64,000 bases of DNA from Candidatus Fukatsuia endosymbiont of Tuberolachnus salignus (GTDB lineage: Bacteria; Pseudomonadota; Gammaproteobacteria; Enterobacterales; Enterobacteriaceae): positions 1,612,001 to 1,676,000 of the forward strand of contig NZ_OZ034983.1 in NCBI RefSeq assembly GCF_964030845.1. Reading direction: 5' to 3'. A program made the position numbers and the translations under genes. The stretch's first letter is position 1; every line of letters starts with the position of its first letter. The notes beneath the pieces were generated by a model that worked only from the letters and a program-made list of their open reading frames with translations, had not been told where the DNA came from and searched no databases. Below are positions 35,924 through 45,502 of this stretch, piece after piece.

Positions 35924-38575
35924 TTATCCACGAGCCTGTGACGATAAACCGGTGCGATAAGCTGGAAAAATTGGTCGGTTTCGCAAAGGATCAATGGCAG
36001 GGACGCCCTCGGTTTTGTATCCTTCCAAACCACCCGTATTCAAGGCCTGCATTTCCAGATTACCGCTGTTAAGTAAAAATTGCTGCTTCATATAATTCAG
36101 TTCCTCGCTAAGCAGTGTATCTGGCTCGGGGATGTCTCCAAAAGTATGGACATAAAAAGCTAAAAACTTAGCTTCGGCGTCTAACATTCCAGTACGATCT
36201 TTACCACTTCTACAATTCCACATGGCAACACCATCAAGCCAATACGTTAGCAATGCTAAACGTGAGGGCATTTTATAGGGTTCATTCCCCATACTCTGAT
36301 AACTTTTTTCCTGCCATATTTGATTAATTTGCCTGGCGAGTTTGCGTATAAGAACTAATTTTTGTACTGATTCTAATGTATTCTTTATTTTTCCTACTGA
36401 TTCTAGTACTAATTCAAATTTATCCTTTACTTTGGAATCTTTGGAACTTTTCTTTATGTTTTCCAAAATGGTTTGTAAGCCTGACAAATCTGATTCAAAA
36501 GCTTTAAGCTTATCGGGTTCTTGGGAAAGAGGATTTTTAAAAATACCCTTTATTTCTTTTATTCCTTTTGGCCAAGTCGAAATAAATTCTTCAATTTTCT
36601 CTGAACCTACATCTTTTTTTACAATATGTTTATCGTCAACCAGTGTGTAAATTTCTTCAATCAGTTTTGTAAATTCTTCAGTAATCAGTGTCGGAAGCTC
36701 CTCAATTATTTTGTCACCTTGTTTTAAATGAGCATCCACTCTGTTATTTATCTTTTCTAATGCCACTTTATTCATGTTTTCAACGCCAGCCCATCCACCG
36801 ATTACGTTCGAGGCCCCTTTTAAAAATGCGCCTTGGTTAACACCAAAATTAAAAGCGCACAGGTCAAGTTCAATGGGAATATCCTGCGGTTGCCCTGATC
36901 TTTTTATATCCATTGGTAACGTCAATTTTCCTGCTTGACTTAGACTTTGTAAATCTTGCCAAACTTCAAGCTGATTTTTCATAAATTGCCGTTCGTTGGA
37001 ATCTTTAGAACAGAACTCTCTTACCAAATCTGGGGTTAATAAAGATAATGATGTCACCGAAAGCTTAACGGGTTCTAGATCTTTACCTGCTTTACCTTCT
37101 GAGATAGCTTGTTGCGCTTTTTTGGCTTGTTCCAGAAGCGTATCGTTGCTGACAATCGCGAGGGCAAGTCCCTCCTGGGCACTTTTTTTATTGGCAGTCT
37201 TACGCTTTACGGGGTCTGTAATCCCCATGTGGTCGTGAACGGCATGTCGGTTGCCACAAAATATTCTATTATCCTTGCCGTTAGGTTGTTTGATATGGAG
37301 TGTAGTCATTGCCAAATTTATAGCATGCTGATCTTCTTTGTTGGATCGACAGGATCGGCCTTCTGTTTCCTGATAAGGCGATGCAAAGATCTTAACCGAG
37401 CATTTTTTATCCTCAGTATCCTCAGTATCCTTAGATAAGATTTTTTCAATATTCGACGCCGGAAAGATCTGACTACGCAGATGATGTTCTTTTCCTTTGG
37501 CCTGCACAGAAAATTCGTTGATGATCGGATCCCAACCTGTTTTATTGAGGCTTTCTGTAAAATTTTCATCAATAATGCGTCTAAATGTTTTCACATTATA
37601 ATCACTGACCGTTGCCATAGGTGCCAATGCTTGCTCAAGGTCTTGCCGAAATTTATCAAAGTAAGGTTGTACAACCTGTTTAATTTGTTTCCCTGTAGGA
37701 TTGACTGGCAAAAAAACAGGATAGCTAGCAGTACGGATTTTATTTTTTAAGCGCATGAGATTGTCATGCATGGTTTGATAGGCTTTGTTGTGCTTATCGT
37801 TATGATTTACATCTTTTCCGGCTTCTTTCGCTTTTTCTAACATGAGAAAACCCGCTTCAAGACGTAACCGCAGCGCGTTTTTAATTTTTTCGTCAGAAAA
37901 CGGAACTCTTTTACCCCAATTTTTAAGGCCGTATTCATTAAATCGTTTAAGTTCAGTGAGAAGTTTGTTTACATCTCCTGCCAGCCCTGTATCTCCTGTC
38001 TTCTGAGCCACTTCTTTATCTTCTTGCAGATTTTCAATCAAAATACTCGCCTGCTCGATCATTAAATTAGCGCCACTTTGATTGTGAGGGATCTTTTCCA
38101 TTAGATGATGAGCCATGATGATATCGATCATGATCTTCTGATTACAGATTCCTCCATATTCTTTTTCTTTATCCTCCAGATCCTCACACAACATGGCCAG
38201 GTCGCAAAGAAATCCGTCTAGCTTAGATTCGTGAGATTGCAGAAATTTTATTGTTGTTTTATCGAGATTGTTTTTCTGTTCAAGTGTGTCTTTAATAGGA
38301 TCGATGGATAATCGTAAAAAATTTTCCAGCAATTTTTTTCTTTCGGGTGCAGATTCAATCAGTCTAGGTATAAATTTGGTTTCTACATTACCTAATTGTG
38401 TGCTCAACTGGCTAAGATAGCTTTTTTTTTCTTCTGTTTCATCGTAAGTCACTTCTTGTCCAGATAAAACGCCTCTTCTGCCTCTGACTCTGTTGCTAGT
38501 TGATGATGATGGGTGTCGATTAATAATATTATTAATCGTTATCCGTGGTAAAAAATTTGACAATGTTGATAACAT
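35924..38575 (-). CDS. sopB: SopB/SigD/IpgD-family phosphoinositide phosphatase, type III effector
   Basis: Family members are injected by type III secretion and dephosphorylate host inositol phospholipids, altering membrane ruffling, vacuole identity and Akt signalling. The catalytic CX5R loop is present: Cys788 in WNCRSGKDRTGMLDAEA. The upstream SopB-type segment CAFNFGVNQGAF is also visible. The Cys lies about 95 residues from the C-terminus, as in SopB (Cys460 of 561), so the extra 320 or so residues are N-terminal and mostly helical and charged. ATG 38575 (MLSTLSNFLPRIT) is chosen for its AAGGAA site; an upstream in-frame ATG at 38659 would overlap the chaperone gene. The adjacent chaperone gene supports the effector call. 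No secretion apparatus gene is in the window. Confidence 0.85.
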   Translation of the reverse strand: MLSTLSNFLPRITINNIINRHPSSSTSNRVRGRRGVLSGQEVTYDETEEKKSYLSQLSTQLGNVETKFIPRLIESAPERKKLLENFLRLSIDPIKDTLEQKNNLDKTTIKFLQSHESKLDGFLCDLAMLCEDLEDKEKEYGGICNQKIMIDIIMAHHLMEKIPHNQSGANLMIEQASILIENLQEDKEVAQKTGDTGLAGDVNKLLTELKRFNEYGLKNWGKRVPFSDEKIKNALRLRLEAGFLMLEKAKEAGKDVNHNDKHNKAYQTMHDNLMRLKNKIRTASYPVFLPVNPTGKQIKQVVQPYFDKFRQDLEQALAPMATVSDYNVKTFRRIIDENFTESLNKTGWDPIINEFSVQAKGKEHHLRSQIFPASNIEKILSKDTEDTEDKKCSVKIFASPYQETEGRSCRSNKEDQHAINLAMTTLHIKQPNGKDNRIFCGNRHAVHDHMGITDPVKRKTANKKSAQEGLALAIVSNDTLLEQAKKAQQAISEGKAGKDLEPVKLSVTSLSLLTPDLVREFCSKDSNERQFMKNQLEVWQDLQSLSQAGKLTLPMDIKRSGQPQDIPIELDLCAFNFGVNQGAFLKGASNVIGGWAGVENMNKVALEKINNRVDAHLKQGDKIIEELPTLITEEFTKLIEEIYTLVDDKHIVKKDVGSEKIEEFISTWPKGIKEIKGIFKNPLSQEPDKLKAFESDLSGLQTILENIKKSSKDSKVKDKFELVLESVGKIKNTLESVQKLVLIRKLARQINQIWQEKSYQSMGNEPYKMPSRLALLTYWLDGVAMWNCRSGKDRTGMLDAEAKFLAFYVHTFGDIPEPDTLLSEELNYMKQQFLLNSGNLEMQALNTGGLEGYKTEGVPAIDPLRNRPIFPAYRTGLSSQARG

Positions 38576-38609
38576 AATTTTTTCCTTACTACATAAGCAT
38601 TTTATTGTC

Positions 38610-39056
38610 TTACAATTTTGGGTAGTGGTGATATTTTCGGATGTGATCATCCTGTTCATATGCTGCCTGTATCAACCTGCTTTGTAGCAGGGTGGCACGT
38701 TGGCTAAATAATGTGAATCGCTCTATGAATATTTCAGCGTCAGTGTTCACGTCAATATGCAGCAGTAATACAGCGCGCTTTTCTGTGGGATCGAGGGCGA
38801 TGATACCGCATTTGTTGTACGCTAGATTGGCGCACAGTAGTTCTGCTAGGATCAGGGCACGTTCTGTATCAGGTATTGCGCCCAGATCGGCATAACAGTG
38901 TAAATAATCGGAATCGGGTATTGTTTCTATTAAAACCGTAGTTTCTCCGATTTCGAGTAAACATTGACCGTCGTCGTCAAATTTCAGCGTAGGAATACCC
39001 ATACGCTTACCTAAACACTGTAATTGATATGATGCGGGATCAAAATAGTCATTCAT
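38610..39056 (-). CDS. CesT/SigE-like type III secretion chaperone
   Basis: The 148-residue acidic protein (MNDYFDPASYQLQCLGKRMG, GETTVLIETIPDSDYLHCYA) has the size and charge of class I chaperones such as SigE and IpgE, which dimerise and hold effectors partly unfolded. It lies 34 bases upstream of the SopB-like gene on the same strand, the usual chaperone-effector arrangement. The fold assignment rests on similarity by eye and on context. Confidence 0.72.
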   Translation of the reverse strand: MNDYFDPASYQLQCLGKRMGIPTLKFDDDGQCLLEIGETTVLIETIPDSDYLHCYADLGAIPDTERALILAELLCANLAYNKCGIIALDPTEKRAVLLLHIDVNTDAEIFIERFTLFSQRATLLQSRLIQAAYEQDDHIRKYHHYPKL

Positions 39057-39160
39057 TATTGTTTCCTACTGTCTCGTCTATTTACTCGCTCAGTTTATTT
39101 AGACATAAAAATAAATAGCCATCTACTACTACAACTGCGCGGTATCCATCAAAAAATTCA

Positions 39161-39183
39161 AGCCACCGGCCAAGCCGGTGGCT
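39161..39183 (-). terminator. Intrinsic terminator of the small exported protein gene
   Basis: A perfect 10-base GC-rich stem (AGCCACCGGC with GCCGGTGGCT) with a 3-base loop is followed on the minus strand by TGAATTTTTT. This is a strong Rho-independent terminator 18 bases after the gene at 39201-39443. Confidence 0.88.
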
Positions 39184-39200
39184 GTTGAGTTGTGCGGTTA

Positions 39201-39443
39201 TTACCTTGTTACTAAGAAGGGGCTGCTTGGTGCCCATTTATTCTCTCTTCTTGTTGGCTTAGTATCTTTTAGCTGGTTAGCTGCATCAGAAGAGGAAGTT
39301 GCTTTTTCTTTAACACATACTTTTTTTTCGGTCATCATAAAAGGTTGATTTCCCCACCAAAGCTTGCAGTTACTAGCAGTCCAGGCAGAGCCTGACAACA
39401 ATAGAAGCGGTAACATTTTCCAAAGGATCTTTATCTTTTTCAT
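39201..39443 (-). CDS. Small exported protein of unknown function
   Basis: The 80-residue product starts at ATG 39443 (MKKIKILWKMLPLLLLSG), with GAGAAA upstream. A clear signal peptide ends near SAWTA; the mature chain is short, with two Cys (SNCKLWW and KKVCVKE) that could form a disulfide, and a basic tail. An upstream in-frame start at 39473 would add ten charged residues before the signal and is less likely. It has its own strong terminator, so it is probably a genuine expressed gene. It lies upstream of the effector-chaperone pair; no function is recognised. Confidence 0.6.
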   Translation of the reverse strand: MKKIKILWKMLPLLLLSGSAWTASNCKLWWGNQPFMMTEKKVCVKEKATSSSDAANQLKDTKPTRRENKWAPSSPFLVTR

Positions 39444-39649
39444 GTTATGTTTCTCTTTCTCTGTGAGTTCCAAAACCTGGTTTGATCTGTGCCCAGGCCA
39501 CCCGTTTAAGAGTAGTCATAATAAAAACGGCGGGCTAGTCTATTTATTATGGAAGATATATCACTATGTGGAGGAGTAACCGCGTTTGCAACGCCTGTAA
39601 CAAAACATGACGCACGGTAGGTTTTTCGCTTGAGAACCAGTCAATGTGA

Positions 39650-39676
39650 AATCGAGATAGAGGGTATATCTCGATT
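39650..39676 (-). terminator. Inverted repeat downstream of ychF
   Basis: AATCGAGATA and TATCTCGATT form a perfect 10-base stem with a 7-base loop, about 10 bases after the ychF stop. No T run follows on the minus strand; on the plus strand a run of T follows at 39682. It may be a bidirectional terminator. Confidence 0.5.
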
Positions 39677-39686
39677 GACAGCTTTT

Positions 39687-40778
39687 TTACACATTAAACA
39701 AAAAATTTATTACATCACCATCTTTAACGACGTAATCTTTTCCTTCGGCACGCATTTTACCCGCTTCTTTTGCACCTTGCTCACCTTGGTAGTGGATAAA
39801 ATCGCCAAAGGCAATCGTTTGAGCACGGATAAAACCTTTCTCAAAATCGGTATGAATTTTAGCGGCGGCTTGTGGGGCTGTTGCACCCGCCGGAATTGTC
39901 CAGGCCCTGACTTCTTTGACTCCAGCAGTAAAATAGGTTTGCAAATTCAGCAAGTGATAACCCGCACGGATCACGCGGTTTAAACCTGCCTCTTCTAGAC
40001 CGAAGTCTGCCATAAATTCGGCTCGCTCTTCATCCGCTAACTCGGCAATATCGGATTCTATCGCCGCGCAGACAACAACCACAGTCGCACCTTCTTGCTC
40101 TGCTATGTGACGTACCTGCTCCAAATAAGGATTATCTTCAAAACCGTCTTCGTCCACATTGGCGATATACATGGTTGGCTTTAACGTTAGAAAACTTAGG
40201 TAACGAATAGCGGCTTTATCTTCGTCGGTCAGTACCAGGGTGCGTAACATCTTTGATTTTGCTAGGTGTAACTGACATTTTTTTAACGCTGCTAATTCAA
40301 TTTGCGCATCTTTATCACACCCCTTAGCTTTTTTCTCTACCCGTAGGATAGCACGTTCACAGGTCTCCAGATCAGACAACGCTAGTTCAATATTAATGGT
40401 ATCAATATCTTCAGCTGGATCAATTTTACCTGCTACATGAACAATATTATCATTGGCAAAACACCGTACCACATGACCAATGGCATCGGTTTCACGAATA
40501 TTAGTCAGAAATTTATTACCTAGGCCTTCGCCTTTGGACGCTCCCTTTACTAAGCCCGCAATATCAACAAATTCCATCGTGGTTGGTACAATACGTTCAG
40601 GTTTCACAACCTTGGCAAGCTGATCCAAACGTGGATCGGGCATCGGTACCACGCCAGTGTTTGGCTCAATGGTACAAAATGGAAAGTTAGCCGCTTCAAT
40701 ACCTGCTTGTGTCAAGGCATTAAACAACGTGGATTTACCCACGTTAGGTAGCCCGACAATACCGCATTTGAATCCCAT
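39687..40778 (-). CDS. ychF: Redox-regulated ATPase YchF (Obg family)
   Basis: This conserved P-loop protein hydrolyses ATP rather than GTP and associates with ribosomes. It has 363 residues, as in E. coli. Walker A is GLPNVGKSTLFNALTQ, the switch/Walker B region is FVDIAGLVKGASKGEGLGNK and the C-terminal TGS domain has RAWTIPAGATAPQAAAKIHT. The pth-ychF order is that of E. coli. Confidence 0.96.
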   Translation of the reverse strand: MGFKCGIVGLPNVGKSTLFNALTQAGIEAANFPFCTIEPNTGVVPMPDPRLDQLAKVVKPERIVPTTMEFVDIAGLVKGASKGEGLGNKFLTNIRETDAIGHVVRCFANDNIVHVAGKIDPAEDIDTINIELALSDLETCERAILRVEKKAKGCDKDAQIELAALKKCQLHLAKSKMLRTLVLTDEDKAAIRYLSFLTLKPTMYIANVDEDGFEDNPYLEQVRHIAEQEGATVVVVCAAIESDIAELADEERAEFMADFGLEEAGLNRVIRAGYHLLNLQTYFTAGVKEVRAWTIPAGATAPQAAAKIHTDFEKGFIRAQTIAFGDFIHYQGEQGAKEAGKMRAEGKDYVVKDGDVINFLFNV

Positions 40779-40878
40779 GTTTTATATTACCTTAAAATTT
40801 ATTGAGACAAACTTCTTATTAACCTTTTGAACGAAATAACCCTCTGGATGAAGAGCAAAATAAAAGTTTCATGATAAT

Positions 40879-41472
40879 TCACCCATTGACTTTAAATGAA
40901 TGCAAATGTTGTATCGCGCGATCCATACTTTCTTTGAAACACAGCTCAATACAATGGATAGCTGCACCAATAGCTTCATCAATCCGCTCTTTTTCACTGA
41001 TTGGCGGTTTCCCTAAAACAAATCCAAGCACTTTATTACGATCACCAGGATGACCGATACCGATGCGTAAACGATGAAAATTGGCAGTGTTACCCGTTAG
41101 TTTGCTTTGAATATCTTTTAAACCATTGTGCCCGCCGTTACCGCCACCGAATTTAAATCTTGCCACACCGGGCAAGAAATCCAGTTCATCATGAGCAACT
41201 AAAATTTCCTCCGGTGAAATACGATAGAAATTAGCCATTGAGGCTACTGCCTTGCCACTCAAATTCATAAAAGTAGTGGGTACAAGCAGCCGTACCTCAT
41301 GATTAGCAAGATTTATTCGAGCGGTATGTCCGTAAAATTTACGTTCTTCCTGTAAGGATTGATGAGACTGTTCTGCCAGGCATTGCAAGAACCAGGCGCC
41401 GGCATTATGACGTGTTTGCGCGTATTCAATGCCAGGATTTGCGAGTCCAACGATTAATTTTATCTGCGTCAT
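40879..41472 (-). CDS. pth: Peptidyl-tRNA hydrolase Pth
   Basis: It recycles tRNA from stalled peptidyl-tRNA. It has 197 residues (E. coli 194). The catalytic His is in TRHNAGAWFL, and AHDELDFLPG and GGNGGHNGLKDI carry the conserved Asp and substrate-binding residues. It lies 33 bases from prs; ychH, found between them in E. coli, is absent. Confidence 0.96.
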   Translation of the reverse strand: MTQIKLIVGLANPGIEYAQTRHNAGAWFLQCLAEQSHQSLQEERKFYGHTARINLANHEVRLLVPTTFMNLSGKAVASMANFYRISPEEILVAHDELDFLPGVARFKFGGGNGGHNGLKDIQSKLTGNTANFHRLRIGIGHPGDRNKVLGFVLGKPPISEKERIDEAIGAAIHCIELCFKESMDRAIQHLHSFKVNG

Positions 41473-41505
41473 CTTGATGTTCGTTATGGATTAATAGGCT
41501 AGCGC

Positions 41506-42456
41506 TTAATGTTCAAACATGGCAGAAATAGATTCTTCATTACTGATACGACGAATGGCTTCCGCGAGCATACTCGATAACGTCAGTGTATATACGTTTT
41601 CTAGTGCACTGATCTCATCTGATAATGGAATGCTGTCACAAACAATGATTTGGTCGATAACGGAATGTTTGATGTTGTCAACAGCACTACCAGAGAAAAC
41701 CGGATGACTTGCATAGGCCAATACGCGTTTTGCGCCCCGTTTTTTTAATGCTTCTGCCGCCTTACATAATGTGCCTGCAGTATCGATCATATCGTCAATC
41801 AGCACACAATCACGGCCAGCCACATCACCAATGATATGCATGACCTCAGACTCATTAGCACGAGGGCGACGCTTATCAATAATGGCCATGTCGGTGTCTC
41901 GTAATAATTTAGCAATAGCACGTGCACGGACCACACCACCTATGTCTGGAGAAACAACGATAGGATTATCCAGATTTTGTCGTCGCATATCCTCCAGTAA
42001 CACTGGGCTACCAAAGACGTTATCAACAGGAACATCAAAAAAACCCTGGATTTGTTCCGCATGCAGATCTACCGTCAATATGCGGTCAACACCCACATTT
42101 GACAAGAAATCAGCAACCACTTTAGCGGTGATCGGCACTCGAGCAGAACGAACACGGCGATCTTGACGAGAATAACCAAAGTAAGGGATCACCGCAGTAA
42201 TACGCCCAGCAGAAGCACGACGTAATGCGTCGATCATAACCAGTAACTCCATCAAGTTATCGTTAGTAGGCGCACAGGTAGATTGGATGATGAAAATATC
42301 ACCGCCACGTACATTCTCCTTGATTTCCACACTGACTTCACCATCGCTAAAACGACCTACAGTGGCATTACCAAGGTTGATATGCAAACGGTTGGCAATT
42401 CGTTCTGCTAATCGAGGGACGGAGTTACCAGCAAAAAGCTTCACATTATCAGACAT
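41506..42456 (-). CDS. prs: Ribose-phosphate pyrophosphokinase
   Basis: It makes PRPP from ribose 5-phosphate and ATP for nucleotides, His, Trp and NAD. It has 316 residues (E. coli 315). VDLHAEQIQGFF, the flexible-loop region KRRPRANES and the PRPP-binding motif VLIDDMIDTAGT are intact. It follows ispE after 11 bases, so lolB-ispE-prs are probably cotranscribed. Confidence 0.97.
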   Translation of the reverse strand: MSDNVKLFAGNSVPRLAERIANRLHINLGNATVGRFSDGEVSVEIKENVRGGDIFIIQSTCAPTNDNLMELLVMIDALRRASAGRITAVIPYFGYSRQDRRVRSARVPITAKVVADFLSNVGVDRILTVDLHAEQIQGFFDVPVDNVFGSPVLLEDMRRQNLDNPIVVSPDIGGVVRARAIAKLLRDTDMAIIDKRRPRANESEVMHIIGDVAGRDCVLIDDMIDTAGTLCKAAEALKKRGAKRVLAYASHPVFSGSAVDNIKHSVIDQIIVCDSIPLSDEISALENVYTLTLSSMLAEAIRRISNEESISAMFEH

Positions 42457-42467
42457 TAATAAAAACC

Positions 42468-43376
42468 TCAGGTATGCGTCGAGACAAGATATTCGGAGAG
42501 AGTACGTCGCATCGACGAGACATTAGCCCCCTTTGCAACAAAGCCATGTAACCACTCCGGAGCGATATTTAACACCTCACGAGCCGATGACTCGGTGTCG
42601 AACTCAGCAAACACACAAGAGCCGGTTCCTGTAAGGCGTGACGGTGCGTATTCTAACAGCCATGAAAGAAGCTGTTCAACCTCGTGAAACCGTTTTCTCA
42701 CGATTGGTTCACAGTCATTGGTAAAAGGAGCCGCTAAAAGCGTTGTCAATGAGCGAGTTGGTGTATTTCTTACCAGTTCACTATCAGAAAAAATCAGAGA
42801 TGTTGCAATACTGATACCGGGGTGAGCGACCAAATACCATTTTTCAGCAGGTGTTACCGGTTGCAATTTTTCGCCAACCCCTTCGGCAAATGCGGCTTGT
42901 CCGTGGATAAATACTGGAATATCAGCACCTAAGGTTAATCCCAGGGTAGCCAATTGCTTATCAGTAAAACCACATTGCCATAGATGATTCAAAGCAACCA
43001 GAACAGTAGCCGCATTTGACGAACCACCTCCTAATCCTCCTCCCATAGGTAAACACTTTACAACGCTAATATCAGCACCATAATTTTCGTTACAGGGTAA
43101 CTTTTTTTGTGGTTGAGCTCCTTGTAACTGATCTTGTCGTAATACCTGTTTTTGTAACAAGCGTGCTGCTCGTACGATCAGATTTTGCTCTTGGTCAACC
43201 CCTGCCAAGGGAGTTAACAGACGAATTTGTTGATCACGACGGGGTGTAATGATTAATTCATCGCCATAATCAAGAAATTGAAACAGGGTTTGTAATTGAT
43301 GATAGCCGTCAGCATGTTGGCCAGTAACATAAAGAAATAAATTAAGTTTTGCTGGGGAAGGCCATATCTGTATCAT
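42468..43376 (-). CDS. ispE: 4-diphosphocytidyl-2-C-methyl-D-erythritol kinase IspE
   Basis: It phosphorylates CDP-methylerythritol in the MEP isoprenoid pathway. It has 302 residues from ATG 43376 (MIQIWPSPAKLNLFLYV), whose ATG overlaps the lolB TGA. The GHMP-kinase ATP loop is LPMGGGLGGGSSNAATV and the C-terminal motif is LTGTGSCVFAEFDTES. A short insertion follows RLLQKQVLRQDQLQGAQPQ when compared with E. coli. An upstream TTG at 43388 is less likely. Confidence 0.96.
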   Translation of the reverse strand: MIQIWPSPAKLNLFLYVTGQHADGYHQLQTLFQFLDYGDELIITPRRDQQIRLLTPLAGVDQEQNLIVRAARLLQKQVLRQDQLQGAQPQKKLPCNENYGADISVVKCLPMGGGLGGGSSNAATVLVALNHLWQCGFTDKQLATLGLTLGADIPVFIHGQAAFAEGVGEKLQPVTPAEKWYLVAHPGISIATSLIFSDSELVRNTPTRSLTTLLAAPFTNDCEPIVRKRFHEVEQLLSWLLEYAPSRLTGTGSCVFAEFDTESSAREVLNIAPEWLHGFVAKGANVSSMRRTLSEYLVSTHT

Positions 43377-43996
43377 TTTAGCGTCCAATTATCCATTTTT
43401 AATTTGATACGTTTTTCTCCTTCTCCCGATTTAACCTGTCTCAATTCGATGCGGCTGGGTAACTGTAGGGTAGGGCCTGTATTATAGTTCTGATAACTCA
43501 CCAACCATGTTTGATCGTCTTGCTGATAATTGATCTGTTTTAAGCGATATTGATTATCTAACGTAAAATCATGGCTATCACCGGGCAAGCCGACGATCCA
43601 TTGGCGCAGATTGTCCAGCGGGAGTGACATCCCAGTGAGTTTCTGCATCATCTCTTGCGGATTTTCACTAAAATAACGTTTTCCCTGATTATCGATCAAC
43701 AAAGTCACTGTGGGTTCTACGCGTAATTCAAATTCGGTCGTGCCTAAAGGGCTAGTAAGCACTAAACGGTAGCGTTCTTTTGAATATTGTTGCCAGAAAA
43801 AGCGGGTGTAGACCTTTTGTTGATCAGAAAAATAAGCCAAAGCGCCGCTTATCTGGAATTGGTCAACCTGCTGTAACTGCTGCTCATGTTGGCGCCATTG
43901 AGATGAGTTTGGATCCGTTGTCGTAGAAACGGGTTGTAATGTAGTACAGGCCGTCAATATCAAGCTGATCAGGGGAAGTGTGCGATATTTATGCAT
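43373..43996 (-). CDS. lolB: Outer-membrane lipoprotein receptor LolB
   Basis: LolB accepts lipoproteins from LolA and inserts them in the outer membrane. The start ATG 43996 (MHKYRTLP) has AAGAGG upstream. The lipoprotein signal peptide ends in a lipobox (ISLILTACTT; lipidated Cys about 19). The LolB fold includes FQISGALAYFSDQQKVYTRF and GMSLPLDNLRQWIVGLPG. It has 207 residues, as in E. coli. The gene is divergent from hemA, and its stop overlaps ispE. Confidence 0.95.
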   Translation of the reverse strand: MHKYRTLPLISLILTACTTLQPVSTTTDPNSSQWRQHEQQLQQVDQFQISGALAYFSDQQKVYTRFFWQQYSKERYRLVLTSPLGTTEFELRVEPTVTLLIDNQGKRYFSENPQEMMQKLTGMSLPLDNLRQWIVGLPGDSHDFTLDNQYRLKQINYQQDDQTWLVSYQNYNTGPTLQLPSRIELRQVKSGEGEKRIKLKMDNWTLK

Positions 43997-44162
43997 GAAA
44001 CCTCTTGTAAAACCCACGTTCGTTATATGAAATTAACGTGATCAGAGAAACAGAATTAATCGGGATACGCATGGTACTGATACTCCGGTGTGACTTCTAT
44101 TGGTGCACTGTATTAAGTAGAATAATAACAAACCTTACAAACATCAGTACTAAATCATTCTC

Positions 44163-45434
44163 ATGACACTGCTTACATTAGGCATCAACCATAAGACCGC
44201 CCCGATATCATTACGTGAACGGGTAAATTTTTCACCTGAATCTCTTAACCACGCGCTAAACAGTTTGCTTAAGCAACCCTTGGTGCGTGGGGGAGTATTG
44301 CTGTCTACTTGTAACCGCACTGAATTGTATCTTAGCGTAGAGTGGCGAGATAGTCTGTATCAACAGCTGATTGCCTGGTTATGTCATTATCAACGACTGA
44401 GTCCAAATGAAGTGGTCACTAGTCTGTATTGGCATCATAACAACGATGCTGTCAGCCATTTAATACGTGTTGCCAGTGGGTTGGATTCAATGGTACTGGG
44501 AGAACCACAAATATTAGGTCAGGTTAAAAAAGCGTTTGCTGCCTCTCAGCGTGTTCAGCCTTTACCTGGTGAATTAGAGCGTTTATTTCAGAAAGCTTTC
44601 TCAGTAGCTAAACGAGTACGTACAGAGACCGATATTGGTGCCAGTGCGGTTTCTGTGGCTTTTGCTGCCTGTACGTTGGCCAGGCAAATTTTCGAGTCAT
44701 TGCCCGAGCTAAGTATTCTTCTGATCGGGGCAGGTGAAACCATTGAACTGGTTGCTCGTCATTTAAGTGAACATAAGATTAAACGGATGGTAATCGCTAA
44801 TCGTACGCAGGAGAGGGCGTTGTCTTTAGCCAGTAAAGTGGGCGCAAAGGCCATTACCCTAGGTCAGATAGAACATTGTCTGGCTGACACAGACATTGTC
44901 ATTAGCTCTACCGCCAGTTCATTGCCTATTATTGGTAAAAGTATGGTTGAATATGCATTGAAAATCCGTCGTAATAATCAACCAATGTTATTTGTTGATC
45001 TTTCTGTACCACGTGATATCGAGCCGGAAATTGCCAAATTGGCCAACGCTTATCTGTACAGTGTCGATGACTTACAAGCTATTATCCAGCATAATTTGCT
45101 CCAGCGTAAAACGGCAGCTATTCAGGCTGAATCGATAGTACAACAGGAAAGCGTTAATTTTATGATTTGGCTGCAATCGCAAGGCGCTATGGAGACAATT
45201 CGTAACTATCGTATTCAAGCCCATCAGCTACGCACTGATATGACAGCTAGAGCCTTGGCAGCTGTTGAACGTGGTGAAAATGTGGAGCAGGTTATTACGC
45301 AATTAGCGTATAAACTGACAAATCGTCTTCTCCACATGCCAACCAAATCCCTCCAGCAAGCTGCCAATGAAGGGGATACGGCGCGTTTACAATTATTATG
45401 CGAAAGCCTGGGGCTAGATCAACAGGTTGAGTAA
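44163..45434 (+). CDS. hemA: Glutamyl-tRNA reductase HemA
   Basis: This is the first step of haem synthesis from glutamyl-tRNA. It has 423 residues (E. coli 418). The active-site Cys is in LLSTCNRTELYL, the NADPH-binding motif is LLIGAGETIELVARHL, and the C-terminal dimerisation helix is present. Haem supply through the C5 pathway is therefore retained. The order hemA-prfA-prmC is as in E. coli. Confidence 0.97.
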   Translation: MTLLTLGINHKTAPISLRERVNFSPESLNHALNSLLKQPLVRGGVLLSTCNRTELYLSVEWRDSLYQQLIAWLCHYQRLSPNEVVTSLYWHHNNDAVSHLIRVASGLDSMVLGEPQILGQVKKAFAASQRVQPLPGELERLFQKAFSVAKRVRTETDIGASAVSVAFAACTLARQIFESLPELSILLIGAGETIELVARHLSEHKIKRMVIANRTQERALSLASKVGAKAITLGQIEHCLADTDIVISSTASSLPIIGKSMVEYALKIRRNNQPMLFVDLSVPRDIEPEIAKLANAYLYSVDDLQAIIQHNLLQRKTAAIQAESIVQQESVNFMIWLQSQGAMETIRNYRIQAHQLRTDMTARALAAVERGENVEQVITQLAYKLTNRLLHMPTKSLQQAANEGDTARLQLLCESLGLDQQVE

Positions 45435-45502
45435 ACAAAAAATTTTAATAACTTGTTCCAAATTAACTCTTTTAATTTTTTAATTAAGGTCAAAAATCAT
45501 CG

